Source of the DNA: an uncultured Acinetobacter sp.
GTDB taxonomy: Bacteria; Pseudomonadota; Gammaproteobacteria; Pseudomonadales; Moraxellaceae
Assembly: GCA_900771065.1 (NCBI GenBank)
Contig: CAAGMP010000288.1
Coordinates: forward strand, 1 to 19,338
Reading direction: 5' to 3'
DNA length: 19,338 nt
Position numbers and translations under genes: made by a program. Below the pieces are notes generated by a model, which was not told where the DNA came from, did no database searches, and was given only the letters and a program-made list of their open reading frames with translations. Position 1 is the first letter of the stretch. Each line of letters opens with the position of its first letter. This document shows, in pieces, positions 7,682-15,333 of the stretch.

Positions 7682-9220
7682 TTATTTAAGGAAACGCAAA
7701 TAACCTAAGTTGTTGCTAATTTCTTGATAAGGATAATTAATGCCTTGCAAGGTTTCAATTAATCCATCTGGATTTTGTTTTTCATCACTGGCTTCTAAAC
7801 CGACTAAAACACGTCCTTCAGCTGCACCATGATTACGATAGTGAAAAAGCGTAATGTTATGTGTTGGACCAAGACGTTCTAAAAAGGTCAATAATGCGCC
7901 CGGACGTTCTGGAAATTCAACCCGAAATAAACGTTCGTTTTCAATGTTTGCATGTCCACCAATTAAATAGCGAATATGTACTTTTGCCACTTCATCATCA
8001 GATAAATCGTCCACATCGTAATGTGTTTTTAAAAGTTCATAAATATCAAGACGTTCTTTTTCACCAGATTTTAAGCTAATACCGACAAAAACTTGCGCAC
8101 AATGATTGTCATTGGCACGATAATTAAACTCAGTAATATTACGACCTTGTAAAATACGACAGAAATTTAAGAATGAACCTTTTTCTTCTGGAATAGTGAC
8201 AGCAAAAATAGCTTCTTTGCGCTCACCCAATTCAGTTCGTTCTGCAATATAGCGTAAGCGGTCGAAGTTCATGTTTGCGCCACAAACAATGGAAACAATA
8301 TTTTTATTATGCAATTGATGTTGCGCGACATATTTTTTGATACCTGCCAATGCCATCGCACCTGAAGGTTCTACAATACTGCGGCATTCATCAAAAGTAT
8401 CTTTAATGGCAGCACAAATTTCATCGGTATTGACTAAAACGACTTCACGTTCAACAATTGGACCTGAATTATCTGATTTTTGTAATTGAATGACTTCAAA
8501 TGGTTTTTCACCAATTTGTGCAACGGCTGTACCATCAGCAAATAAACCAACTTGCGGTAAAATTACACGTTCATTGGCTTCAAAAGCAGCTTTTAAACAA
8601 GCTGACTCGTCATATTCAACAGGAATCACTTTGACATGTGGGGCAACATCGCCTAAATAAGCGGCAACACCTGCAATTAAACCACCGCCACCAACGGCAA
8701 CAAAGACATATTCAACGTCGCGCCATTGGCGTAAGATTTCATTTGCAATTGTACCTTGTCCCGCCATGACCAATTCATCATCATAAGGTGGAATAAAAGT
8801 CATGCCTTCATCTTGGGCACGTTGAATGGCGTATTTATTGGCAACGTCAAATGAATCACCATGTAAAACCACTTCACCACCTAAACGCTTGACCGCTTGA
8901 ACTTTAATGTCTGGTGTGGTTTTTGGCATCACAATAATGGCGCGAATTGCTAATTTTTGACCAGATAAAGCGACACCTTGTGCATGGTTGCCTGCTGAAG
9001 CGGTAATAACGCCACGTTCCAACTGCGATTTTGGAAGTTGACTAATGCGGTTATATGCTCCGCGTAGTTTGAAGGAAAAGACAGGTTGCAGATCTTCGCG
9101 TTTGAAACGAATATTATTGTTGAGCTTTTCACTAATTCGTGGCGCTGCTTCGAGTGGAGTTTCGATCGCAACATCATAAACCGTTGCTTGTAAAATTTGT
9201 CGAACCAAACGAGACAGCAT
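7682..9220 (-). CDS. ilvA: Biosynthetic threonine deaminase (threonine ammonia-lyase) IlvA
   Basis: IlvA converts L-threonine to 2-oxobutanoate and ammonia with PLP, the committed step of isoleucine synthesis. The 512-aa chain is close to the 514 aa of E. coli. The catalytic domain (about 1-320) has the PLP lysine in FSFKLRGAYN (K51), the substrate loop SAGNHAQG (75-82) and the phosphate-binding GGGG (177-180). Two ACT-like regulatory modules follow, beginning near IFAVTIPEEKGSF and near LFRVEFPERPGAL, as expected for the isoleucine-inhibited, valine-activated enzyme and not the short catabolic TdcB form. ATG 9220 is preceded by GGAA with suitable spacing. The gene is transcribed away from rpiA and has its own terminator. 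Confidence 0.97.
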   Translation of the reverse strand: MLSRLVRQILQATVYDVAIETPLEAAPRISEKLNNNIRFKREDLQPVFSFKLRGAYNRISQLPKSQLERGVITASAGNHAQGVALSGQKLAIRAIIVMPKTTPDIKVQAVKRLGGEVVLHGDSFDVANKYAIQRAQDEGMTFIPPYDDELVMAGQGTIANEILRQWRDVEYVFVAVGGGGLIAGVAAYLGDVAPHVKVIPVEYDESACLKAAFEANERVILPQVGLFADGTAVAQIGEKPFEVIQLQKSDNSGPIVEREVVLVNTDEICAAIKDTFDECRSIVEPSGAMALAGIKKYVAQHQLHNKNIVSIVCGANMNFDRLRYIAERTELGERKEAIFAVTIPEEKGSFLNFCRILQGRNITEFNYRANDNHCAQVFVGISLKSGEKERLDIYELLKTHYDVDDLSDDEVAKVHIRYLIGGHANIENERLFRVEFPERPGALLTFLERLGPTHNITLFHYRNHGAAEGRVLVGLEASDEKQNPDGLIETLQGINYPYQEISNNLGYLRFLK

Positions 9221-9256
9221 GTTAATTTTCCATCTAACAGTTTAAAATAGGTTTTT

Positions 9257-9265
9257 ATTGTAACA
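9257..9265 (-). promoter_or_regulatory. Candidate extended -10 element of ilvA
   Basis: On the minus strand TGTTACAAT is an extended -10 (TGn followed by TACAAT, 5/6) about 36 bases from the ilvA ATG. No good -35 stands at 16-18 bases, which fits the extended -10 class. It rests on pattern only. Confidence 0.3.
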
Positions 9266-9290
9266 AACCCAATTGCGTTTGCGGTTTAAA

Positions 9291-9302
9291 ATTCACGTGA
9301 AT
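9291..9302. promoter_or_regulatory. Perfect 12-bp palindrome between ilvA and rpiA, possible operator
   Basis: ATTCACGTGAAT reads the same on both strands. It lies in the 105-base divergent region, 23 bases before the rpiA ATG and about 46 bases upstream of the predicted ilvA transcription start. A symmetric site with a CACGTG core in such a place could bind a dimeric regulator of either gene. The regulator is unknown. Confidence 0.35.
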
Positions 9303-9325
9303 GTCAAAAATAGTTGAGTACTGCC

Positions 9326-9997
9326 ATGAGTTTATATGCAACCCAAGATGAAAAAAAACAAGCTGCCGCACAAGCTGCATTAAAGCATTTACCAAAAGGT
9401 GGTATTTTGGGCGTTGGAACAGGAAGTACAGTTAATTTTTTAATTGATTTATTACCTCAATTGCAGTTAGAAGCCGCAGTAGCAAGTTCAGAGGCAACCG
9501 CACAGCGCTTGAAAAAGTTAGGCATTGATGTTGTCGACATGAATTCGGTCTCAAGTTTAGATGCTTATGTCGATGGTGCTGATGAAATTGATCGTCACAT
9601 GCATATGATCAAAGGGGGTGGTGCTGCCTTAACACGTGAAAAAATTGTTGCTTCTATTGCGAAGAAATTTATTTGTATTGTGGATGATTCAAAATGGGTA
9701 CAACAATTAGGTCGTGAATTTGCTTTGCCTGTCGAAGTTATTCCAATGGCGCGTTCTGCGGTTGCGCGTAAATTGGTTAGTTTAGGTGGTGATCCTGTAT
9801 ATCGTGAAGGCGTAGTTACCGATAATGGCAATGTTATTTTAGATGTTTACAATCTCAATATTTTAAATGCAATTGAGTTAGAAAAAACCATTAACAATAT
9901 TCCGGGTGTGGTAACAAATGGTATTTTTGCGTTAAATAAAGCCGATTTAGCTGTGGTTGCAACTGATCAAGGAATTGAGGAACGTACAGCGATCTAA
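9326..9997 (+). CDS. rpiA: Ribose-5-phosphate isomerase A
   Basis: RpiA interconverts ribulose 5-phosphate and ribose 5-phosphate in the pentose phosphate pathway, supplying ribose for nucleotides. I start at ATG 9326 (223 aa, MSLYATQDEKKQ) because this matches the N-terminus I remember for Acinetobacter RpiA. A TTG at 9314 in the same frame would add four residues and has no Shine-Dalgarno. The phosphate/substrate motifs GVGTGSTV (29-36), VDGADEID (82-89), KGGGAALTREK (96-106) with catalytic Glu105 (E. coli Glu103), and the C-terminal GVVTNGIFA are intact. The gene has a 13-base gap to the metallohydrolase gene downstream and is probably co-transcribed with it. Confidence 0.96.
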   Translation: MSLYATQDEKKQAAAQAALKHLPKGGILGVGTGSTVNFLIDLLPQLQLEAAVASSEATAQRLKKLGIDVVDMNSVSSLDAYVDGADEIDRHMHMIKGGGAALTREKIVASIAKKFICIVDDSKWVQQLGREFALPVEVIPMARSAVARKLVSLGGDPVYREGVVTDNGNVILDVYNLNILNAIELEKTINNIPGVVTNGIFALNKADLAVVATDQGIEERTAI

Positions 9998-10010
9998 AAT
10001 AAATTAGATT

Positions 10011-10700
10011 ATGTCTTTTATTCATCATGTCCCTTTTCAACGTCTTGGCTTGCCACCGATTCAACTAAAATATCATCAGCAAGCCAAACGTTTAAAATTG
10101 GCGATTGTTCGCAGTCAAATTCGTTTGACTGTGCCTTCTTGTTGCTCGCAACAGCAAATTAATCAATTTCTTGTGCAATCTGAAAATTGGCTAATTCAAA
10201 CTTGGAATCAACAACAGCTTGATCGTACTTTGCCAACACAGTTGCAGTTTTTTAATTTGAAAAATGCAGTCATTATTTTTTATACAAAACAAAAAGAATT
10301 GTATCATTTTGATTTGGATGAAAATAAATTATTGATTGATCAAACACGTTCTGAACAAGCATTAAAACAATTTATTTTTGATTATGCTAAAAAATATTTA
10401 ACAGATTATTTACAACAACTGAGTCAAGAAATTAGCCTAAGTTTTAATAAATCGAATATTCGAATGACCAAAACCGGATGGGGGAGTTGTTCGGCACAAA
10501 AAAATATTATGTTGCATGCAGGTTTGGTTTTATTTGAGCAAAACATTGTGCGTTATGTTTGTATTCATGAGTTAGTGCATACTTTGCAAATGAATCACAG
10601 TGCTGCATTTTGGGCAGAAGTTGAAAAACATGATTCTTTGTTTAAAATCCATTCAAAATTTTTAAAAAACAATAGATTACCTTTTTGGATGCAAGAATAA
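10011..10700 (+). CDS. YgjP-like zinc metallohydrolase (DUF45/SprT-like fold)
   Basis: The 229-aa product belongs to the YgjP-like (former DUF45) family. The zinc site is HELVH (186-190) with the third ligand in MNHSAAFW (H196), and the family-defining WGSCS (157-161) sits about 26 residues before it. The N-terminal half (about 1-110) is the less conserved beta-rich lead-in, beginning with a strand-rich basic segment (KRLKLAIVRSQIRLTVP). No signal peptide or membrane segment is visible, so it should be cytoplasmic. The family has long been annotated as a putative metallopeptidase; I recall that E. coli YgjP was reported as a UTP pyrophosphatase. The substrate here is unknown. It begins 13 bases after rpiA without a clear Shine-Dalgarno, which suggests coupling to it. 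Confidence 0.88.
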   Translation: MSFIHHVPFQRLGLPPIQLKYHQQAKRLKLAIVRSQIRLTVPSCCSQQQINQFLVQSENWLIQTWNQQQLDRTLPTQLQFFNLKNAVIIFYTKQKELYHFDLDENKLLIDQTRSEQALKQFIFDYAKKYLTDYLQQLSQEISLSFNKSNIRMTKTGWGSCSAQKNIMLHAGLVLFEQNIVRYVCIHELVHTLQMNHSAAFWAEVEKHDSLFKIHSKFLKNNRLPFWMQE

Positions 10701-10750
10701 AAAATCACAAATTATCCATTAAAATAGTTTAGAAAAAAGCAACTTCCTGT

Positions 10751-10790
10751 CATACTACGCCTTGGTCAATCTATACTTTTAAAGAGGTAA
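10751..10790 (+). promoter_or_regulatory. argC ribosome-binding site with candidate -10 elements upstream
   Basis: AGAGG at 10783-10787 precedes the GTG start at 10796 by eight bases and decides that start. Two -10-like hexamers lie upstream: CATACT at 10751-10756 and TATACT at 10772-10777. The second has the better match, but its transcript would begin inside the ribosome-binding site, so the first (with TTTAGA 17 bases before it) is the more workable promoter. Neither is strong. Confidence 0.35.
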
Positions 10791-10795
10791 AACAG

Positions 10796-11845
10796 GTGAT
10801 TTCAGTTGGTATTGTGGGTGGAACAGGATACACAGGCGTTGAATTATTGCGTCTTTTACTACGACATCCAAATGTAGAAGTAACTGTATTAACTTCACGT
10901 ACTGAAGATGGTCGCCGTGTCGATGATATGTTTCCAAGTTTACGTGGACATACCTCATTAAAATATTCAGATTTAAAAATTGAAGCATTACAACAGTGTG
11001 ATGTGGTTTTCTTTGCTACACCGCATGGCGTAGCAATGCAACATGCAAAAGATTTAATTGCTTCAAATACTAAAGTTATTGATTTAGCTGCCGATTTTCG
11101 TTTACAAAATTTAGAACAATTTGAAAAATGGTATGGCATGCAACATGCTTGCCCAGATATTTTACAACAATCTATTTATGGTTTAGCTGAACTAAACCGT
11201 GAAAAAATTAAAAATGCACAAGTTGTTGGTAACCCAGGTTGTTATCCAACAACAGTACAATTGGGTTTAGCGCCATTACTTAAACAAGCACAAACTTTAA
11301 TTGACCCAACAAGTATTATTGTCGATGCGAAATCGGGTGTTTCTGGTGCAGGTCGTAAAGCAAGTTTAGGTATGATTTACACTGAAAATGCTGATAATTT
11401 CAAAGCATACGGCGTAGCAGGACATCGTCATCATCCTGAAATTTTGGCTGCGTTAGAACAAATTTCGGGTCAAAAAAATGTATTTAATCACCTTGTTTTT
11501 GTACCGCATTTAGTTCCAATGATTCGTGGTATGTTAAGCACAATTTATGTCGATTTAACTGAAGAAGGCATAAAAACAGATTTACAAGCATTATATGAAC
11601 AATTTTATGAAAATGAATTGTTTGTCGATGTCATGCCTGAAAATAGTTCACCTGAAACCCGTTCAGTACGTGGTTCAAATCAGTTAAGAATTGCGTTATA
11701 TCGCCCACAACCGAAAAAATTAATTATTTTGGTTGCACAAGATAATTTGGTAAAAGGTGCAGCAGGTCAAGCAATTCAAAACATGAATTTAATGTTTGGT
11801 TTTGCTGAAGATGCAGGCTTACAAGGTATTGGTTTATTACCATAA
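10796..11845 (+). CDS. argC: N-acetyl-gamma-glutamyl-phosphate reductase ArgC (type 1)
   Basis: ArgC reduces N-acetylglutamyl 5-phosphate to the semialdehyde with NADPH, the third step of arginine synthesis, in the cytoplasm. The 349-aa length is that of the long (type 1) enzymes. It shows the dinucleotide motif GIVGGTGYTG (5-14), the catalytic Cys in VGNPGCYPTT (C149), KSGVSGAGRK (179-188) and the conserved histidine in VAGHRHHPE (H210). The start is GTG 10796, supported by AGAGG upstream. The gene stands apart from other arg genes in this window, as is common where arginine genes are scattered. It is followed by a 53-base gap holding an inverted repeat. Confidence 0.96.
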   Translation: MISVGIVGGTGYTGVELLRLLLRHPNVEVTVLTSRTEDGRRVDDMFPSLRGHTSLKYSDLKIEALQQCDVVFFATPHGVAMQHAKDLIASNTKVIDLAADFRLQNLEQFEKWYGMQHACPDILQQSIYGLAELNREKIKNAQVVGNPGCYPTTVQLGLAPLLKQAQTLIDPTSIIVDAKSGVSGAGRKASLGMIYTENADNFKAYGVAGHRHHPEILAALEQISGQKNVFNHLVFVPHLVPMIRGMLSTIYVDLTEEGIKTDLQALYEQFYENELFVDVMPENSSPETRSVRGSNQLRIALYRPQPKKLIILVAQDNLVKGAAGQAIQNMNLMFGFAEDAGLQGIGLLP

Positions 11846-11857
11846 TATTTTAAAAAT

Positions 11858-11882
11858 TTCAGCATATTTTAAATATGCTGAA
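11858..11882 (+). repeat. Inverted repeat after argC, weak terminator or processing hairpin
   Basis: TTCAGCATATTT and AAATATGCTGAA form a perfect 12-bp inverted repeat around a single T, so a real hairpin would open its last pairs to make a loop. It starts 13 bases after the argC stop. The downstream sequence (CAATTTTGC) gives only a short T run, so release would be poor. It might attenuate rather than stop transcription into the next gene. Confidence 0.45.
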
Positions 11883-11904
11883 CAATTTTGCATAAGAGAT
11901 GATG

Positions 11905-12660
11905 ATGAATCATACTGAATCTGATCATGATGTTGAAATTACACCTATTCAAAAGCCCAAAAAAAAGTTTTTAGGATCAACACTTTCATTGACTTTAGCG
12001 ATTGGTGTTGTGGTGGTTGGAGCAACGACCTTAGGTTATACTGTGGGGCATCGACAGGGTTTAACTGTTTCAGGCTATGATGCCGATGCGGAACAATTAG
12101 TCGAAGTTGTTGAAGTACAAAAAAGTCAATTAGAAACACAAGAAAAAGCCATGAATGTGGCAATACAAGAACGAGATGTTGCTGTTTCCAATTCAAATGA
12201 CTTGTATCATGCGCTGCAACAAGCCCAAGCCAATTATGAACAAACACAGCGTTTTGCGGCTTTATATCGTGAATTATTGCGTCAACGTGGTGGTGTGGGC
12301 TTAACAGTTGAAAATTTGGCGGTCAAACCATTACCTAATAATGCTTATGAATATCAACTCGATTTAGTTCAAATTAGCCCAAATAAGAGCCATGCTTCAG
12401 GTTCAATTGAAATTCGCTTAATTCGCGGCAGTGAAGTTTTAGTTGTACCAATGGAAAGCAATCTTTTTGATTTTAATGATTATGCTCGCCTAACGGGAAG
12501 ATGGAGCATGCCAAAAGGATTTATTCCTCAATTTATTGAGGTGCGTGTAAAAGGCAATGTAAGTATGACTAAACGATTTAGTTGGGCACGAGGCGACGCA
12601 ACACAAGTGCAATCGACCATTGTAGCCGATATTCCACAAGTTGAAGCCAACGCTCAATAA
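11905..12660 (+). CDS. DUF6776-type membrane-anchored coiled-coil protein
   Basis: I recognise the family (DUF6776) but not a function. The first of three consecutive ATGs (11899) abuts the AAGAG Shine-Dalgarno, so the third, 11905 (251 aa, MNHTESDHD), has the best spacing. A charged cytoplasmic tail with a basic KPKKK patch precedes one membrane helix (about 24-46, SLTLAIGVVVVGATTL). Next comes a coiled coil (about 62-125, rich in Glu, Gln and Ala) and a compact beta-rich domain outside the membrane (about 130-235), with the phrase YEYQLDLVQISP and a FIPQFIEVRVKG strand. It resembles a single-pass scaffold or septal-type protein in shape only. In A. baumannii I remember this gene also following argC, with a bactofilin gene next; here clpS follows instead. 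Confidence 0.78.
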   Translation: MNHTESDHDVEITPIQKPKKKFLGSTLSLTLAIGVVVVGATTLGYTVGHRQGLTVSGYDADAEQLVEVVEVQKSQLETQEKAMNVAIQERDVAVSNSNDLYHALQQAQANYEQTQRFAALYRELLRQRGGVGLTVENLAVKPLPNNAYEYQLDLVQISPNKSHASGSIEIRLIRGSEVLVVPMESNLFDFNDYARLTGRWSMPKGFIPQFIEVRVKGNVSMTKRFSWARGDATQVQSTIVADIPQVEANAQ

Positions 12661-12677
12661 AAGATAGAGAAAAGACA

Positions 12678-13013
12678 ATGTCTAGATTTAACAATCATCA
12701 AGATGATTTTTCTGAAGATGGTGATGTTTTAGTTGAAGTTGCCCCACCTATTTTGCAACGACCACCGATGTATGCTGTCGTTTTATTGAACGATGATTAC
12801 ACACCAATGGATTTTGTTATCGAAATTTTACAACAATACTTTGCGATGAATCTTGACCAAGCGACTCAAGTAATGCTAACTGTACATTATGAAGGAAAAG
12901 GTGAAGCGGGCGTTTACCCAAAAGATATTGCGGAAACCAAAGCGAGCCAAGTTAACCATTACGCCCGTTCACAAGAGCATCCCTTGCTCTGTCGGATTGA
13001 ACCTAAATCATAA
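12678..13013 (+). CDS. clpS: ATP-dependent Clp protease adaptor ClpS
   Basis: ClpS recognises N-degrons (Leu, Phe, Tyr, Trp at the N-terminus) and hands the substrates to ClpAP. The 111-aa protein has a flexible acidic N-terminal tail (about 1-25) that engages ClpA, then the compact core. The binding-pocket residues are intact: NDDYTPMDFV with N38, D39 and D40 (E. coli N34, D35 and D36), and the histidine in TVHYEGKG (H70, E. coli H66). The end HPLLCRIEP is typical. It lies 17 bases before clpA, the usual partner arrangement. Confidence 0.96.
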   Translation: MSRFNNHQDDFSEDGDVLVEVAPPILQRPPMYAVVLLNDDYTPMDFVIEILQQYFAMNLDQATQVMLTVHYEGKGEAGVYPKDIAETKASQVNHYARSQEHPLLCRIEPKS

Positions 13014-13030
13014 TTAAAGGGGGTCGTCGT

Positions 13031-15298
13031 ATGCTAAGCCGTCAGTTGGAAGTATCCTTACGTTTGGCTGTGAGTATGGCTCGTCAAAAAAGACACGAGT
13101 TTCTTACTATTGAACATTTGTTATTAGCATTATTAGATAATGACTCTGCTGTAAATGCGCTCAAAGCATGTGGCGCAGATATTGTTACATTACGTAAAGA
13201 ATTAGAAGAATATGTGGATTCACACACACCACAGCTAGCTGAAAGTAATGATCAGTCCCCTCATCCAACGGAAAGTTTTGACCGTATTTTGCAACGTGCG
13301 ATTTTTCATGTGCAGTCAAGCGGAGGTGATCGTACCGTAGAAGGTGCAGATGTTTTGGTTGCAATGTATTCTGAACGAGATTCTTTTGCAATTTATATTT
13401 TAAAACGTCATCAAATTAATCGTTTGACTTTGACACAATATCTTTCTCATGGTATGGCACCTAAAGAGGAACAAGTTGAAGAAGAAGCTGAAGAGTTTGA
13501 ACATGAACATGCCCAAACTAATTCCGAATCTGCATTAACGCTGTACACCTTAAATTTAAATGTTGAAGCGCAAAAAGGAAAAACAGATCCATTAATTGGT
13601 CGTGAAAAAGAAGTTGAACGCGCAGCCCAAATTTTATGCCGCCGTCGTAAAAATAATCCATTGTTAGTTGGCGATCCTGGCGTTGGAAAAACCTCAATTG
13701 CTGAAGGTTTAGCGTGGTTAATTGTCAATGGTAAAGCGCCAAAACCACTTGAAAATGCAGTAGTTTATAGTTTAGATATTGGTGCTTTAGTAGCAGGCAC
13801 GAAATATCGTGGCGACTTTGAAAAGCGTTTAAAACAATTACTCAATATTTTAAAGAAAAAACCTGAAGCCATTTTATTTATTGATGAAATTCATATGATT
13901 ATTGGTGCAGGCTCGAGTATGGGCAGCACAATGGACGCTTCAAATTTATTGAAACCCGCTTTAGCAAATGGAACTTTACGCTGCATTGGCTCAACCACAT
14001 TCCAAGAATATCGCCAAGTTTTTGAAAAAGATCATGCTTTATCTCGCCGTTTCCAAAAAATTGATGTCAATGAACCTTCTATTGCTGAAACAATCGATAT
14101 TTTACGCGGTTTGAAAGTAAAATTTGAAGAGTTTCATCAGGTTAGTTATGATGATGCCGCTTTGGTTGCTGCTGTTGAATTATCGGCAAAATATATTAAT
14201 GATCGTTTCTTGCCAGATAAAGCCATTGATGTCATTGATGAAGCAGGTGCACAACGACGTTTGAAAGCAAATGCTGAAAACAATGTCATTAGTATTGAAA
14301 ACATTGAAGATATTATTTCAAAAATAGCACGAATTCCAGCTAAAACCGTTTCTAAAGATGACAAAACCGTTTTAGAAAACTTGGAACGTGACTTAAAACG
14401 TGTGGTGTTTGGGCAAGATGAAGCCATTGAAGCTTTGGCAGCAGTGATTAAATTATCACGTGCGGGTTTAAAATCGCCTGATAAACCTGTGGGGAGCTTT
14501 GTTTTTGCAGGACCAACGGGCGTGGGTAAAACCGAAGTGACCAAGCAACTTGCAAAATTATTAGGCATTGAATTAGTCCGTTTTGATATGTCGGAATATA
14601 TGGAGCGTCATGCAGTTTCTCGTTTAATTGGTGCACCACCGGGTTATGTTGGATTTGATCAAGGTGGTTTACTGACCGATGCAATTCATAAAAATCCGCA
14701 TTCAGTTTTATTGCTAGATGAAATTGAAAAAGCACATCCTGATGTATTTAATTTGTTATTACAAATTATGGATCATGGATCATTAACTGATAACAACGGG
14801 CGTAAATCCGATTTTCGTAATGTAGTCTTAATTTTAACAACGAACATTGGTGCAGAAAGTATTTCCCGTGCCAATATTGGTTTTATGGAACAAGATAATA
14901 GTCACGATAATCAAGATGCGATTAAACGTGCATTTACACCTGAATTCCGCAATCGTCTTGATGGTATTATTCATTTTAAAGCCTTGCCAATGCAAACCAT
15001 TGTCAATGTGGTCGATAAGTTCTTGACTGAATTGCAAGCGCAACTTGATGATAAAAAAGTTGTGCTCGAAATTGATCAAAAAGCACGTCAATGGTTGGCA
15101 GAGCGCGGTTATGATCGTTTAATGGGTGCACGTCCAATGCAACGTTTAATTCAAGAACATTTGAAAAAACCATTGGCTGAAATGATTTTATTTGGTGATT
15201 TAGCCGAACATGGCGGTAATGTGGCTGTGTCGGTCAACCAAGATGAAACAGGACTTAATTTTGAAATTTTTGAAGACAGTGCTATAGAGCCTGCTTAA
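13031..15298 (+). CDS. clpA: ATP-dependent Clp protease ATP-binding subunit ClpA
   Basis: ClpA is the hexameric AAA+ unfoldase that feeds substrates, including those brought by ClpS, to the ClpP peptidase. Length (755 aa) matches E. coli (758). The N-domain with Clp_N repeats covers about 1-140, followed by a strongly acidic linker (about 144-160). D1 has Walker A GDPGVGKT (214-221), Walker B ILFIDE (281-286) and the arginine pair in ALSRRF (339-340). D2 has Walker A GPTGVGKT (494-501), Walker B VLLLDE (559-564) and the pore GYVG loop (538-541). The ClpP-docking loop reads IGF (616-618) where E. coli has IGL, a usual variant. A strong AAAGGGGG Shine-Dalgarno precedes ATG 13031. clpP is not in the window. 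Confidence 0.97.
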   Translation: MLSRQLEVSLRLAVSMARQKRHEFLTIEHLLLALLDNDSAVNALKACGADIVTLRKELEEYVDSHTPQLAESNDQSPHPTESFDRILQRAIFHVQSSGGDRTVEGADVLVAMYSERDSFAIYILKRHQINRLTLTQYLSHGMAPKEEQVEEEAEEFEHEHAQTNSESALTLYTLNLNVEAQKGKTDPLIGREKEVERAAQILCRRRKNNPLLVGDPGVGKTSIAEGLAWLIVNGKAPKPLENAVVYSLDIGALVAGTKYRGDFEKRLKQLLNILKKKPEAILFIDEIHMIIGAGSSMGSTMDASNLLKPALANGTLRCIGSTTFQEYRQVFEKDHALSRRFQKIDVNEPSIAETIDILRGLKVKFEEFHQVSYDDAALVAAVELSAKYINDRFLPDKAIDVIDEAGAQRRLKANAENNVISIENIEDIISKIARIPAKTVSKDDKTVLENLERDLKRVVFGQDEAIEALAAVIKLSRAGLKSPDKPVGSFVFAGPTGVGKTEVTKQLAKLLGIELVRFDMSEYMERHAVSRLIGAPPGYVGFDQGGLLTDAIHKNPHSVLLLDEIEKAHPDVFNLLLQIMDHGSLTDNNGRKSDFRNVVLILTTNIGAESISRANIGFMEQDNSHDNQDAIKRAFTPEFRNRLDGIIHFKALPMQTIVNVVDKFLTELQAQLDDKKVVLEIDQKARQWLAERGYDRLMGARPMQRLIQEHLKKPLAEMILFGDLAEHGGNVAVSVNQDETGLNFEIFEDSAIEPA

Positions 15299-15303
15299 AA
15301 GAT

Positions 15304-15331
15304 AAAAACCCATGTTAAACATGGGTTTTTT
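15304..15331. terminator. Bidirectional terminator between clpA and the lytic transglycosylase gene
   Basis: ACCCATGTT and AACATGGGT (15308-15316 and 15318-15326) form a near-perfect stem, flanked by A5 on the left and T6 on the right. Each strand therefore has a hairpin followed by a T tract. It sits between the clpA stop at 15298 and the convergent gene stop at 15334 and can serve both. The loop is formed by opening the innermost T-A pair. Confidence 0.9.
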
Positions 15332-15333
15332 AT

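Noticed and set aside
9302..9307. Consensus -35 TTGACA on the minus strand near the ilvA/rpiA palindrome
   Set aside because: The hexamer 17 bases downstream is CCGCAA, which is no -10, and other spacings are no better.
9314..9325. TTG start for RpiA
   Set aside because: It has no Shine-Dalgarno, and the homologous N-terminus MSLYATQDEK starts at ATG 9326.
13447..13728. Long open frames on the strand opposite clpA, argC, lpxD and ilvA
   Set aside because: Their composition and position are explained as shadows of strongly conserved coding sequence on the other strand; none has a ribosome-binding site or a recognisable domain.
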